This document shows positions 1 through 6,445 of a stretch of 7,696 bases of DNA, in pieces. Source of the stretch: an uncultured Faecalibacterium sp. (GTDB lineage Bacteria; Bacillota; Clostridia; Oscillospirales; Ruminococcaceae); assembly GCA_900540455.1 (NCBI GenBank), contig UQGD01000057.1, forward strand, positions 1 through 7,696, written 5' to 3'. A model generated the notes under the pieces. The model worked only from the letters and a program-made list of their open reading frames with translations. It made no database searches and was not told the DNA's origin. Every line of letters starts with the position of its first letter. Position 1 is the stretch's first letter. Position numbers and translations under genes: made by a program.

Positions 1-71
1 AGGAGGGCAAGCTGCCTCTGGTGCACCTGGGCAGCCGCAAGATGAAGCAGGAAGCAAAGCAGACCCTGTAA
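1..71 (+). CDS. C-terminal end of an unidentified upstream gene (partial)
   Basis: An open frame enters from the left edge (first complete codon at base 3) and ends at TAA 69-71, giving about 22 residues that start EGKLPLVHLGSRK and end KQTL. Codon choice (CTG, GTG, GGC, CGC, AAG) matches carA and carB, and the other two forward frames give less protein-like peptides. Only 34 bases separate its stop from the carA start, with no terminator between, so carA may be co-transcribed with it. The tail is too short for me to assign a family. Confidence 0.5.
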   Translation, partial: EGKLPLVHLGSRKMKQEAKQTL

Positions 72-91
72 GTCCGCCGCACCCTGATAGC

Positions 92-100
92 AAGTGAGGT
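92..100 (+). promoter_or_regulatory. carA ribosome binding site that decides the start
   Basis: AAGTGAGGT lies five bases before ATG 106 and carries a GAGGT core complementary to the 16S 3' end. The in-frame GTG at 94, which would add four residues, falls inside this site and has no purine-rich site of its own upstream, so ATG 106 is the better start. Confidence 0.7.
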
Positions 101-105
101 ATCCT

Positions 106-1212
106 ATGAACGCATATCTTCTTTTGGCAAACGGCATGGTCTTTCCCGGCCAGTCGGTGGGCGCACAGGGCGTCACAGTGGGCGAGGTCGTCTTTTCCAC
201 CGGCATGGTGGGTTTCCAGGAGACCTTGACCGACCCCAGCTACTACGGCCAGATCATTACCCAGACCTACCCCCTGATCGGCAACTATGGCATGAACCGG
301 GACGATATGGAGTCCGAGCAGATCTGGGCTAAGGGCTACATCGTCCGGGAAGCCTGCAAGACCCCCTCCAACTGGCGCTGTGAGGAGACCCTGGACAGCT
401 TTTTGAAAAAGAACAACACCATCGGCATCGAGGGTGTGGACACCCGCCACCTGACCCGTATCATCCGGGAGAGCGGTGTTATGAACGGCGCGATCCTGAC
501 CGAGTTTGACCCGGCAGACCCCGCCAATGCAGATAAGACCCAGGCTCTCCTGGAGACCATCCGGGCATATGCAGTTACCGATGCTGTCAAGAGCGTGACC
601 TGCGCAGAGCCCCAGGTGTACAACGAGAAGGGCGAGACCCACATTGTGCTGATGCATTACGGCTGCAAGCGCAATATCGTGCGCTGCCTGGTCAAGCGTG
701 GCTGCAAGGTCACGGTCATGCCCGCTGCGGCCACGGCACAGCAGGTGGCAGCCCTGGCACCGGACGGCATCATGCTGTCCAACGGCCCCGGCGACCCTGC
801 CGAGCCGGTGGAGGTCATCGAGAACCTGAAGCAGATCTTTGAACTGGGCATCCCCACCTTTGGCATCTGCCTGGGCCATCAGCTGTCTGCACTGGCCGCA
901 GGTGCTAAGACGGTGAAGCTGAAGTACGGCCACCGGGGCGCAAACCAGCCTGTGACCGATTTTGCCTCCGGCCGCACCTTTATCACCAGCCAGAACCATG
1001 GCTACGCAGTGGTAGGGGAGGAGCTGCCCGCTGAGATGGGCGTTGTGGCCCAGGTGAACGCCAACGACGGCACCTGTGAGGGCATCCAGTATAAAAAATG
1101 GAACTGCTTTACTGTGCAGTTCCACCCGGAAGCAAACGGCGGCCCCAAGGACACCGAGTTCCTGTTTGACCGCTTCCTCGATAATGTAAAGACCGCAAAG
1201 GAGGCACGCTGA
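106..1212 (+). CDS. carA: Carbamoyl-phosphate synthetase small (glutaminase) subunit
   Basis: This subunit hydrolyses glutamine and channels the ammonia to CarB, for carbamoyl phosphate used in pyrimidine and arginine synthesis; it acts in the cytoplasm as a CarA-CarB complex. From ATG 106 it is 368 residues, near the usual 360-385. The N-terminal CarA-specific domain (about 1-170) carries the conserved GVDTRHLTR and VMNGAI-type stretches. The C-terminal class I glutamine amidotransferase domain (about 180-360) has SNGPGDP, the nucleophile in GICLGHQL (Cys255), the GANQPV and SQNHGYAV stretches, and the catalytic HPE (His340, Glu342). All triad residues are present, so it should be active. 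It is followed after one base by carB. The start was chosen on the ribosome site at 92-100. A pyrimidine- or arginine-specific control site is not visible in the 34 bases upstream. The family call is very secure. Confidence 0.97.
   Translation: MNAYLLLANGMVFPGQSVGAQGVTVGEVVFSTGMVGFQETLTDPSYYGQIITQTYPLIGNYGMNRDDMESEQIWAKGYIVREACKTPSNWRCEETLDSFLKKNNTIGIEGVDTRHLTRIIRESGVMNGAILTEFDPADPANADKTQALLETIRAYAVTDAVKSVTCAEPQVYNEKGETHIVLMHYGCKRNIVRCLVKRGCKVTVMPAAATAQQVAALAPDGIMLSNGPGDPAEPVEVIENLKQIFELGIPTFGICLGHQLSALAAGAKTVKLKYGHRGANQPVTDFASGRTFITSQNHGYAVVGEELPAEMGVVAQVNANDGTCEGIQYKKWNCFTVQFHPEANGGPKDTEFLFDRFLDNVKTAKEAR
1198..1204 (+). promoter_or_regulatory. carB ribosome binding site inside the end of carA
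   Basis: AAGGAGG lies within the last codons of carA, nine bases before the carB ATG at 1214. The carA stop (1210-1212) and the carB start are separated by a single base, so ribosomes finishing carA can re-initiate directly. This layout suits subunits needed in equal amounts. Confidence 0.8.
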
Positions 1213-1213
1213 T

Positions 1214-4200
1214 ATGCCCAAGGACCCTCGGATCAAAAAGGTGCTGGTCATTGGCTCCGGCCCCATCATCATTGGTCAGGCGGCCGAGTTCGACTACTCC
1301 GGCACCCAGGCCTGCCGCGCCCTGAAGGCAGAGGGCATCGAGACCGTTCTGCTGAACTCGAACCCCGCTACCATCATGACCGACCCGGATGTGGCGGATC
1401 ATGTTTATATCGAGCCCATGACTCTGGAGGTCGTGGAGCGCATCCTGGACATTGAAAAGCCGGACTCTGTGCTGCCCAACCTGGGCGGTCAGATGGGCCT
1501 GAACCTGTCCATGGAGCTGGCACGCTCCGGCTATCTGGACCGTACCGGCATCCGCCTGCTGGCCTGCAAGCCTGAGACCATCGACCGGGCAGAGGACCGG
1601 GAGCTGTTCAAGGAGACCATGGAGAAGCTGCACCAGCCCATCATCCCCTCGGAGGTGGTGGAGACCTTGCAGGATGCTCTGGCCTGTGCAGACCGCATTG
1701 GCTACCCGGTCATCGTCCGGCCTGCCTTTACCATGGGCGGCACCGGCGGCGGCATCTGCGAGACCCGGGAAAAGCTGATCGAGATCGGCACCAACGGCCT
1801 GCGGCTTTCCCCCATCCATCAGATCCTGGTGGAAAAGTGCATCGCCGGCTGGAAAGAGATCGAGTATGAGGTGATGCGTGACCATAAGGGCAACGTCATC
1901 ACCGTCTGCAACATGGAGAACCTGGACCCCGTGGGCATCCACACCGGTGACTCGGTGGTCGTGGCACCCTCCCAGACGCTGACCGACTATGAGTACCAGA
2001 TGCTGCGTACGGCTGCGCTGGACATCATCACCGAGCTGGGCATTGAGGGCGGCTGCAACTGCCAGTTTGCCCTGAATCCGGACAGCTTTGATTATGCGGT
2101 CATCGAGGTCAACCCCCGTGTGTCCCGTTCCTCGGCGCTGGCCTCCAAGGCCACCGGCTACCCCATTGCAAAGGTGGCCACCAAGATCGCCATCGGCTAC
2201 ACCCTGGACGAGATCACCAACGACGTTACCGGCAAGACCTGCGCCTGCTTTGAGCCGGCCCTGGACTACATCGTGGTCAAGTACCCGAAGTGGCCCTTTG
2301 ATAAGTTCGTCTACGCCGATAAGTCTCTGGGCACCCAGATGATGGCTACCGGCGAGGTGATGAGCATCGGCAACAGCTTTGAGGCGGCTATGATGAAGGC
2401 GGTCTCCTCCATTGAGCTGGGTATGGACACCCTGACCCATAAGCCCTTTGAGGAGCTGAGCGATGAGGCCATCATCGATCATATGCATGTGCAGGATGCA
2501 GAGCGTGTGTTCTGCGTCTACGAGGCATTGAAGCGCGGCATCGACCACGAGACCATCTACCGCATCACCAAGATCGACTGGTGGTTCCTGGATAAGATGC
2601 AGCACCTGGCGGACCTGGAAAAGGGTCTGGCTGCCTGCAACGGCGTGCTGACCGAGGCACAGTACAAGGAGGCCAAGAAGTACGGCTTCCAGGATAAGAC
2701 CATCTGCCGTCTGGCACAGGTGGACAAACTGCCGGTGGAGAATTACCGGGCCGGCTTTAAGATGGTGGATACCTGTGCAGCAGAGTTCTCTGCCAACACT
2801 CCGTACTTCTACTCCACCTACGATGGAGACAATGAGGCTGCGCAGTTCATCCAGCAGAAGGAGCAGCAGACTGGGGAGAAGAAAAAGAAGATCCTGGTCT
2901 TTGGCTCCGGCCCCATCCGCATCGGTCAGGGCATTGAGTTCGACTACTGCTCGGTGCACTGTGTCTGGACTCTGAAGAACAACGGCTGCGAGGCGATCCT
3001 GGTCAACAACAACCCGGAGACCGTCTCCACCGACTTTGATACCGGCGACCGTCTGTACTTCGACCCGCTGAACCCGGAGAGTGTGGACAACATCATCGCC
3101 ACCGAAAAGCCGGATGGCTGTGTGGTGCAGTTTGGCGGTCAGACTGCCATCAAGCTGGCCAAGCATATGGAAGAGATCGGCCTGCCCATTCTGGGCACCC
3201 CGGCGGACGCCATTGATGAGGCCGAGGACCGTGAGCGCTTTGACGACCTGCTGGAGCGCTGCGGCATCCCCCGTGCCCCTGGCCGTACTGTGTTCAACCT
3301 GGAAGAGGCGCTGGCTGCTGCCGAGGAGATCGGCCTGCCGGTGCTGATGCGTCCCTCCTATGTGCTGGGCGGCCAGAACATGATCGTGGCCTACACGGAG
3401 GCGGACGTCATCGAGTATATGGGTGTTATCACCGAGCATGTGGACATGGATCACCCGGTGCTGCTGGATAAGTACATCATGGGCACCGAGTGTGAGGTGG
3501 ACGCTATCTGCGATGGTGAAAACTACCTGATCCCCGGTATCATGGAACAGCTGGAGCGCACCGGTGTCCACTCCGGCGACTCCATCTGCGTCTACCCGGC
3601 CCAGCATCTGACCCAGGCCGAGATCGACACCATGGTGGATTACACCGGCCGCTTTGCCCGTGAGCTGAAGGTGGTGGGCCTGGTCAACGTACAGTACGCT
3701 GTCTCCAACGGCAAGGTGTACGTGATCGAGGTGAACCCCCGTTCCTCCCGCACGGTCCCCTATATCTCCAAGGTCACCGGTGTGCCCATGGTGGATCTGG
3801 CTGTGCGCTGCTGCCTGGGCGAGAAGCTGGCAGATATGGGCTATGGCACGGGTCTGCACCCCAACGCCCCCTATGTGGCGGTCAAGGTGCCTGTGTTCAG
3901 CTTTGAGAAGCTCCACGGCGTGGATACGCAGTTTGGCCCGGAGATGAAGTCCACCGGCGAAGTGCTGGGCATTGCCCCCAACCTCCACGATGCACTGCTC
4001 AAGGGCCTGATCGGTGCGGGCTATACCTTTAAGACCCCTGGTCCGGGCAGCTGCTGCATCTTCACCGTGAAGGACACCGATAAGCCGGAGTTCGTGGATA
4101 TCGCCTGGAAGCTCAGGGACATGGGTTACAAGCTCTATGGCACCTCTGGTACCTGTGCTTGGCTCAATAAACATATGGTGCCCTGCAACGAGGTGCGCAA

Positions 4201-4453
4201 CATCTCGGGCGAGGGTCCCAATATCGTGGACCTTCTGCAGAGCGGTCTGGTGGACTATGTGTTCTCCACCAGTGCAAAGGGCCGCGACCCGCATCGGGAC
4301 TCGGTGCGTCTGCGCCGCAAGGCAGTGGAGCTGAGCATCCCCTGCATCACTGCCGTGGATACGGCCAACGTGCTGGTAGATTGTCTGCGTGGCGAGCACA
4401 GCATGAAGGATATCCCGCTGGTGGATATTGCAACGCTGTATCATAAAAATTAA
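1214..4453 (+). CDS. carB: Carbamoyl-phosphate synthetase large subunit
   Basis: This is the synthetase subunit, making carbamoyl phosphate from bicarbonate, ammonia supplied by CarA, and two ATP. It is 1,079 residues (E. coli about 1,073) and complete. Its two homologous halves are visible: GSGPIIIGQ at about 14-22 and GSGPIRIGQ at about 564-572 begin the halves, and each ATP-grasp domain ends with the metal/ATP motif ExNPR (Glu298/Asn300 and Glu839/Asn841). The order is carboxyphosphate domain (1-400), oligomerisation domain (400-555), carbamoyl-phosphate domain (556-940) and an MGS-like allosteric domain (about 945-1079, with GTSGT and the RRKAVE helix). The duplication is visible in the DNA: a 17-base identical stretch sits at the start of each half. 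In the allosteric domain some effector-contact residues known from E. coli appear replaced (see findings). carB contains no TTA, CTA or TCA codon, a sign of strong codon bias. It is the second gene of the carAB unit and is followed by a terminator. Confidence 0.98.
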   Translation: MPKDPRIKKVLVIGSGPIIIGQAAEFDYSGTQACRALKAEGIETVLLNSNPATIMTDPDVADHVYIEPMTLEVVERILDIEKPDSVLPNLGGQMGLNLSMELARSGYLDRTGIRLLACKPETIDRAEDRELFKETMEKLHQPIIPSEVVETLQDALACADRIGYPVIVRPAFTMGGTGGGICETREKLIEIGTNGLRLSPIHQILVEKCIAGWKEIEYEVMRDHKGNVITVCNMENLDPVGIHTGDSVVVAPSQTLTDYEYQMLRTAALDIITELGIEGGCNCQFALNPDSFDYAVIEVNPRVSRSSALASKATGYPIAKVATKIAIGYTLDEITNDVTGKTCACFEPALDYIVVKYPKWPFDKFVYADKSLGTQMMATGEVMSIGNSFEAAMMKAVSSIELGMDTLTHKPFEELSDEAIIDHMHVQDAERVFCVYEALKRGIDHETIYRITKIDWWFLDKMQHLADLEKGLAACNGVLTEAQYKEAKKYGFQDKTICRLAQVDKLPVENYRAGFKMVDTCAAEFSANTPYFYSTYDGDNEAAQFIQQKEQQTGEKKKKILVFGSGPIRIGQGIEFDYCSVHCVWTLKNNGCEAILVNNNPETVSTDFDTGDRLYFDPLNPESVDNIIATEKPDGCVVQFGGQTAIKLAKHMEEIGLPILGTPADAIDEAEDRERFDDLLERCGIPRAPGRTVFNLEEALAAAEEIGLPVLMRPSYVLGGQNMIVAYTEADVIEYMGVITEHVDMDHPVLLDKYIMGTECEVDAICDGENYLIPGIMEQLERTGVHSGDSICVYPAQHLTQAEIDTMVDYTGRFARELKVVGLVNVQYAVSNGKVYVIEVNPRSSRTVPYISKVTGVPMVDLAVRCCLGEKLADMGYGTGLHPNAPYVAVKVPVFSFEKLHGVDTQFGPEMKSTGEVLGIAPNLHDALLKGLIGAGYTFKTPGPGSCCIFTVKDTDKPEFVDIAWKLRDMGYKLYGTSGTCAWLNKHMVPCNEVRNISGEGPNIVDLLQSGLVDYVFSTSAKGRDPHRDSVRLRRKAVELSIPCITAVDTANVLVDCLRGEHSMKDIPLVDIATLYHKN

Positions 4454-4454
4454 G

Positions 4455-4495
4455 CGCAGTCCGGACTTTGCTTTGTGTGCAATCCGGTGCGTTTT
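4455..4495 (+). terminator. Rho-independent terminator after carB
   Basis: A long bulged hairpin starts two bases after the carB stop. CGCA 4455-4458 pairs with TGCG 4488-4491, CCGGA 4461-4465 with TCCGG 4483-4487, and TTGC 4468-4471 with GCAA 4479-4482 around a seven-base loop. The left arm carries two 2-base bulges. The U-tract is short (TTTTG), so termination may be partial and some read-through into the HU gene is possible. Confidence 0.7.
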
Positions 4496-4527
4496 GTGCG
4501 CAAGCACTCGTAAACCGAGACCGTATT

Positions 4528-4536
4528 TGGTATACT
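4528..4536 (+). promoter_or_regulatory. Extended -10 promoter for the HU-family gene
   Basis: TGG directly precedes TATACT (4531-4536), an extended -10 element. The hexamer 17 bases upstream (TCGTAA) is a poor -35, so the promoter would rely on the TGn extension. The predicted start is near 4543, leaving a leader of about 54 bases. The same TGGTATACT box is used in front of the helicase gene. Confidence 0.6.
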
Positions 4537-4553
4537 CACCTACGCAAAATTTG

Positions 4554-4573
4554 CCAAAAGACGTTACTTTTGG
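4554..4573 (+). promoter_or_regulatory. Hairpin in the HU-gene leader
   Basis: CCAAAAG 4554-4560 and CTTTTGG 4567-4573 form a perfect 7-bp stem with the loop ACGTTA. It ends seven bases before the AGGAGG ribosome site (4581-4586), too far to mask it directly. It has no U-tract, so it is not a terminator. An mRNA-stabilising or start-region role is a guess. Confidence 0.4.
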
Positions 4574-4596
4574 ACGTTCCAGGAGGAAATAGATCC

Positions 4597-4908
4597 ATGA
4601 CCCGTTCCCAGATGATCGAAACCGTGGCGCGCAAGACCGGTTTTACCGAAGCACAGGTCGAAACCACGATGGATGCAATGTTTGACCAGATCGCAGACTG
4701 CCTGCGTGCAGACGAGAAGGTGACCATTGCTGGCTTTGGCCGCTTCGAGATGCGCCCCCGCAAGCCGAAGGCCTACACCAACCCCAAGACGAAGGTGTCC
4801 AGCCGTCTGGAGTCCACCTCCATCCCGGGCTTTAAGGCCAGCGGCCGCTTCAAGCAGAAGCTGGAGGCCGGCCGCGCCGCGGATAAGAAGCTGGAAGAAA
4901 GCGCCTGA
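4597..4908 (+). CDS. HU-family nucleoid DNA-binding protein, divergent arm
   Basis: This is a small histone-like protein of the HU/IHF family, expected to form dimers that bend and compact DNA. It has 103 residues from ATG 4597, which follows AGGAGG (4581-4586) by ten bases; the frame is open further upstream but that part is promoter and leader. The two N-terminal helices (about 3-38, including IETVARKTGFTEAQVE) and the core strand KVTIAGFGRFEMRPR (41-55) are typical. The DNA-binding arm (about 53-77) keeps the tip Asn62-Pro63, and the Pro that intercalates DNA lies at the standard position. However, the usual GRNPQTG reads YTNPKTK here and the following strand is Ser/Thr-rich. An extra basic/acidic tail of about 13 residues (EAGRAADKKLEES) follows the core, where classical HU ends near 90. 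It is transcribed alone, between two terminators. The family is certain; whether it is the main HU or a second variant cannot be told here. Confidence 0.9.
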   Translation: MTRSQMIETVARKTGFTEAQVETTMDAMFDQIADCLRADEKVTIAGFGRFEMRPRKPKAYTNPKTKVSSRLESTSIPGFKASGRFKQKLEAGRAADKKLEESA

Positions 4909-4920
4909 TCCTAAGCTGAC

Positions 4921-4960
4921 CAAAACCCCCGTACCCTTTTGGTACGGGGGTTTTGCTTTT
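4921..4960 (+). terminator. Strong rho-independent terminator after the HU gene
   Basis: A perfect 15-bp stem (4921-4935 with 4941-4955) contains CCCCCGTACC and its complement around the loop CTTTT, and is followed by T-rich bases (TTTTGCTTTT overlaps the stem end). The A-tract at the left base of the stem makes it plausibly bidirectional, although no convergent gene is present. It starts 12 bases after the stop. Confidence 0.95.
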
Positions 4961-5009
4961 GCAGCCCGGCGGCAGAGAAAAACAGCCCGCCGTTCCAAGG
5001 GCTTCTGTG

Positions 5010-5038
5010 CTGACAAGCGCTCTTTTTCATGGTATACT
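5010..5038 (+). promoter_or_regulatory. Promoter of the DEAD-box helicase gene
   Basis: CTGACA (5010-5015, five of six to TTGACA) is separated by 17 bases from TATACT (5033-5038), which carries the TGG extension at 5030-5032. Transcription should begin near 5045, giving a leader of about 87 bases before ATG 5132. Confidence 0.8.
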
Positions 5039-5039
5039 G

Positions 5040-5080
5040 AAAAAAGAGTTTTTTTGCATCACAGCAGCCCGCAGGCTGTG
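5040..5080 (+). promoter_or_regulatory. Structured 5' leader of the helicase mRNA
   Basis: Two inverted repeats follow the start point. The first is six A (5040-5045), GAG, then seven T (5049-5055). The second is CACAGC 5060-5065 pairing with GCTGTG 5075-5080, with an alternative inner pairing AGCC/GGCT. Long leaders are common in cold-induced helicase genes, but nothing here proves such control, and the A/T repeat overlaps the likely start so may not be fully transcribed. Confidence 0.3.
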
Positions 5081-5118
5081 CCCCTAAAAGAGAGGCTGTT
5101 TGGATAATATAATAGAAT

Positions 5119-5123
5119 GGAGA
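5119..5123 (+). promoter_or_regulatory. Helicase ribosome binding site that decides the start
   Basis: GGAGA lies eight bases before ATG 5132. An in-frame ATG at 5117 overlaps the site and has only a weak GGAT far upstream. The protein beginning MLYSELQ at 5132 also matches the usual DEAD-box start (a short Phe/Tyr-Ser-x-Leu lead-in), so 5132 is preferred. Confidence 0.6.
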
Positions 5124-5131
5124 TAGAACAG

Positions 5132-6319
5132 ATGCTATACAGCGAGTTGCAGTGTACCGAGGCTATCCGCAAAGCCGTGGAGCGCATGGGCTTTACCGAG
5201 ATGACCGAAGTGCAGGAAAAGACAATCCCGGTCATGATGGCAGGGCGGGATGTGATCGCCAAGGCGCCCACCGGCACCGGTAAGACCTGCGCATTCGGCA
5301 TCCCGGTGGTGCAGCAGATCGACCCGGATCGCAAGGTGCCGCAGGCTGTGATCCTGGCACCCACCCGAGAGCTGGCCCAGCAGATCGCCGCAGAGCTTAC
5401 AGAGCTGGTGTACTTTATGCCCCAGGTGCAGGTCGTCTGCGTTTATGGCGGCGCAAATATGGACAAGCAGGCCCGTCAGCTGGCAGAAGGCTGCCAGATC
5501 GTGGTGGCAACGCCCGGCCGCCTGATGGATCATTACAAGCGCCGCAGCATCGATCTGTCCTGCGTAGAGCAGGTCATCCTGGATGAAGCGGATGAGATGC
5601 TGAATATGGGCTTTTATAAGGATGTGCGGCACATCATTGGCTTGATGAAGGCACGGAAGCATCTGTCCATGTTCTCGGCTACCATCAGCCGGGAGGTCAT
5701 GGACATTGGCTGGCTGTATCAAAAGGATGCAGAGGAGATCACCGTCCAGCCCAAACAGGAAAGCCAGCCCAAGATCACCCAGTATATGCTGGAGACCTCC
5801 GGCCGCAATAAGCTGTCTGACCTGGCGCAGATCATCATTGGCGAGGGGTATAAGCGTGTGATGGTGTTCTGTGACACCAAGTTTGGCACAGCAACGCTGG
5901 CCAATCAGCTGGCACGGCTGGGCTTCTCGGTGGACTGCCTGCACGGAGACCTGTCCCAGAAGGAGCGCAACCAGATCATGCAGAACTTCCGGGATGGCAA
6001 GCTGGCGATCCTGGTGGCGACGGATGTGGCCGCCCGCGGCATTGATGTGTCGGACGTGGATGCTGTGATCAATTACGATGTTCCGGGGGACAATGAACAC
6101 TATACCCACCGCATTGGCCGCACCGGGCGTGCCAAACGGGAGGGCGTAAGCTACCTGTTCTATGTGCCGGAGGAAAAAAAGCGTGTGCAGGAGCTGCTGC
6201 GCCTGACCCGCAATACCGATCTGTGCACCCCTGTCCACTTTGATTTCAACCATGAGCGCATCGTGGTGGAAAAAAAGCAGGACAATGCGGACCGCTTCCA
6301 GATCAAGAGCTATTTTTAA
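5132..6319 (+). CDS. DEAD-box ATP-dependent RNA helicase, minimal core
   Basis: This ATP-driven RNA-remodelling enzyme (ribosome assembly, mRNA turnover or cold adaptation in relatives) has 395 residues from ATG 5132. Motifs appear in order: Q-motif region GFTEMTEVQ (about 20-28), motif I APTGTGKT (45-52), PTRELAQQ, TPGR, DEAD (151-154), SAT (182-184), and in the second RecA domain ARGID (301-305) and HRIGRTGRA (326-334). All ATPase residues are intact. The protein stops soon after motif VI and a short basic segment. It lacks the RNA-binding domain of DbpA/YxiN and the long basic or dimerisation tails of CshA/DeaD, so it is essentially the two-domain core. That makes a specific symbol (cshA, cshB, rhlE) unsafe. 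No TTA, CTA or TCA codon is used after the first codon, suggesting good expression. It is monocistronic between its own promoter and terminator. Confidence 0.95.
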   Translation: MLYSELQCTEAIRKAVERMGFTEMTEVQEKTIPVMMAGRDVIAKAPTGTGKTCAFGIPVVQQIDPDRKVPQAVILAPTRELAQQIAAELTELVYFMPQVQVVCVYGGANMDKQARQLAEGCQIVVATPGRLMDHYKRRSIDLSCVEQVILDEADEMLNMGFYKDVRHIIGLMKARKHLSMFSATISREVMDIGWLYQKDAEEITVQPKQESQPKITQYMLETSGRNKLSDLAQIIIGEGYKRVMVFCDTKFGTATLANQLARLGFSVDCLHGDLSQKERNQIMQNFRDGKLAILVATDVAARGIDVSDVDAVINYDVPGDNEHYTHRIGRTGRAKREGVSYLFYVPEEKKRVQELLRLTRNTDLCTPVHFDFNHERIVVEKKQDNADRFQIKSYF

Positions 6320-6326
6320 TGTTTTC

Positions 6327-6356
6327 AGACTGGCGTTTTCTTCGCCAGTCTTTTTT
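6327..6356 (+). terminator. Rho-independent terminator after the helicase gene
   Basis: AGACTGGCG 6327-6335 pairs perfectly with CGCCAGTCT 6343-6351 (9 bp, loop TTTTCTT), running into six T. It begins eight bases after the stop codon. Confidence 0.93.
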
Positions 6357-6389
6357 GTTGCCAGCAGCAAAAAAGAGCGGCCAGAAGTC

Positions 6390-6418
6390 TTGACACGCCA
6401 AGTGCATTGTATTATACT
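6390..6418 (+). promoter_or_regulatory. Promoter of the CPBP protease gene
   Basis: A perfect TTGACA (6390-6395), a 17-base spacer and TATACT (6413-6418) make this a near-consensus vegetative promoter. The start should fall near 6425, about 21 bases before the ATG, so the leader is little more than the ribosome site. The -10 and start lie inside the dyad described next, which suggests the strong promoter is normally repressed. Confidence 0.87.
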
Positions 6419-6431
6419 TTGTAATACAAAG
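6407..6431 (+). promoter_or_regulatory. Probable repressor operator over the CPBP promoter
   Basis: TTGTATTA (6407-6414) and TAATACAA (6422-6429) are perfect 8-base inverted arms seven bases apart. A second dyad, CTTTGTA (6417-6423) and TACAAAG (6425-6431) around one base, is nested in the right half. Together they cover the -10 and start site, the classic place for a dimeric repressor. AT-rich dyads of this kind occur before promoters controlled by small winged-helix repressors (PadR, GntR/YtrA or BlaI types), but no regulator gene is in the window, so the binding protein is unknown. Confidence 0.55.
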
Positions 6432-6438
6432 GCGGTGA
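6430..6438 (+). promoter_or_regulatory. CPBP gene ribosome binding site
   Basis: AGGCGGTGA differs at one base from the full anti-16S match AGGAGGTGA and ends seven bases before ATG 6446, fixing that start. Its first two bases overlap the right edge of the operator-like dyad. Confidence 0.8.
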
Positions 6439-6445
6439 TGTTACA

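Noticed and set aside
94..105. GTG start for carA four codons upstream
   Set aside because: The GTG is part of the ribosome site serving ATG 106 and has no site of its own.
1109..4507. A 1,132-codon open frame on the minus strand across all of carB
   Set aside because: It is in exact codon register with carB and is open only because carB lacks TTA, CTA and TCA codons. The translation is His/Leu/Gly/Asp-rich low-information sequence with no family motif, and carB itself is unmistakable.
5108..5113. A perfect TATAAT just before the helicase start
   Set aside because: There is no -35 at 16-18 bases upstream, and the start it would give lies at the ribosome site, leaving almost no leader; the promoter at 5010-5038 is far better.
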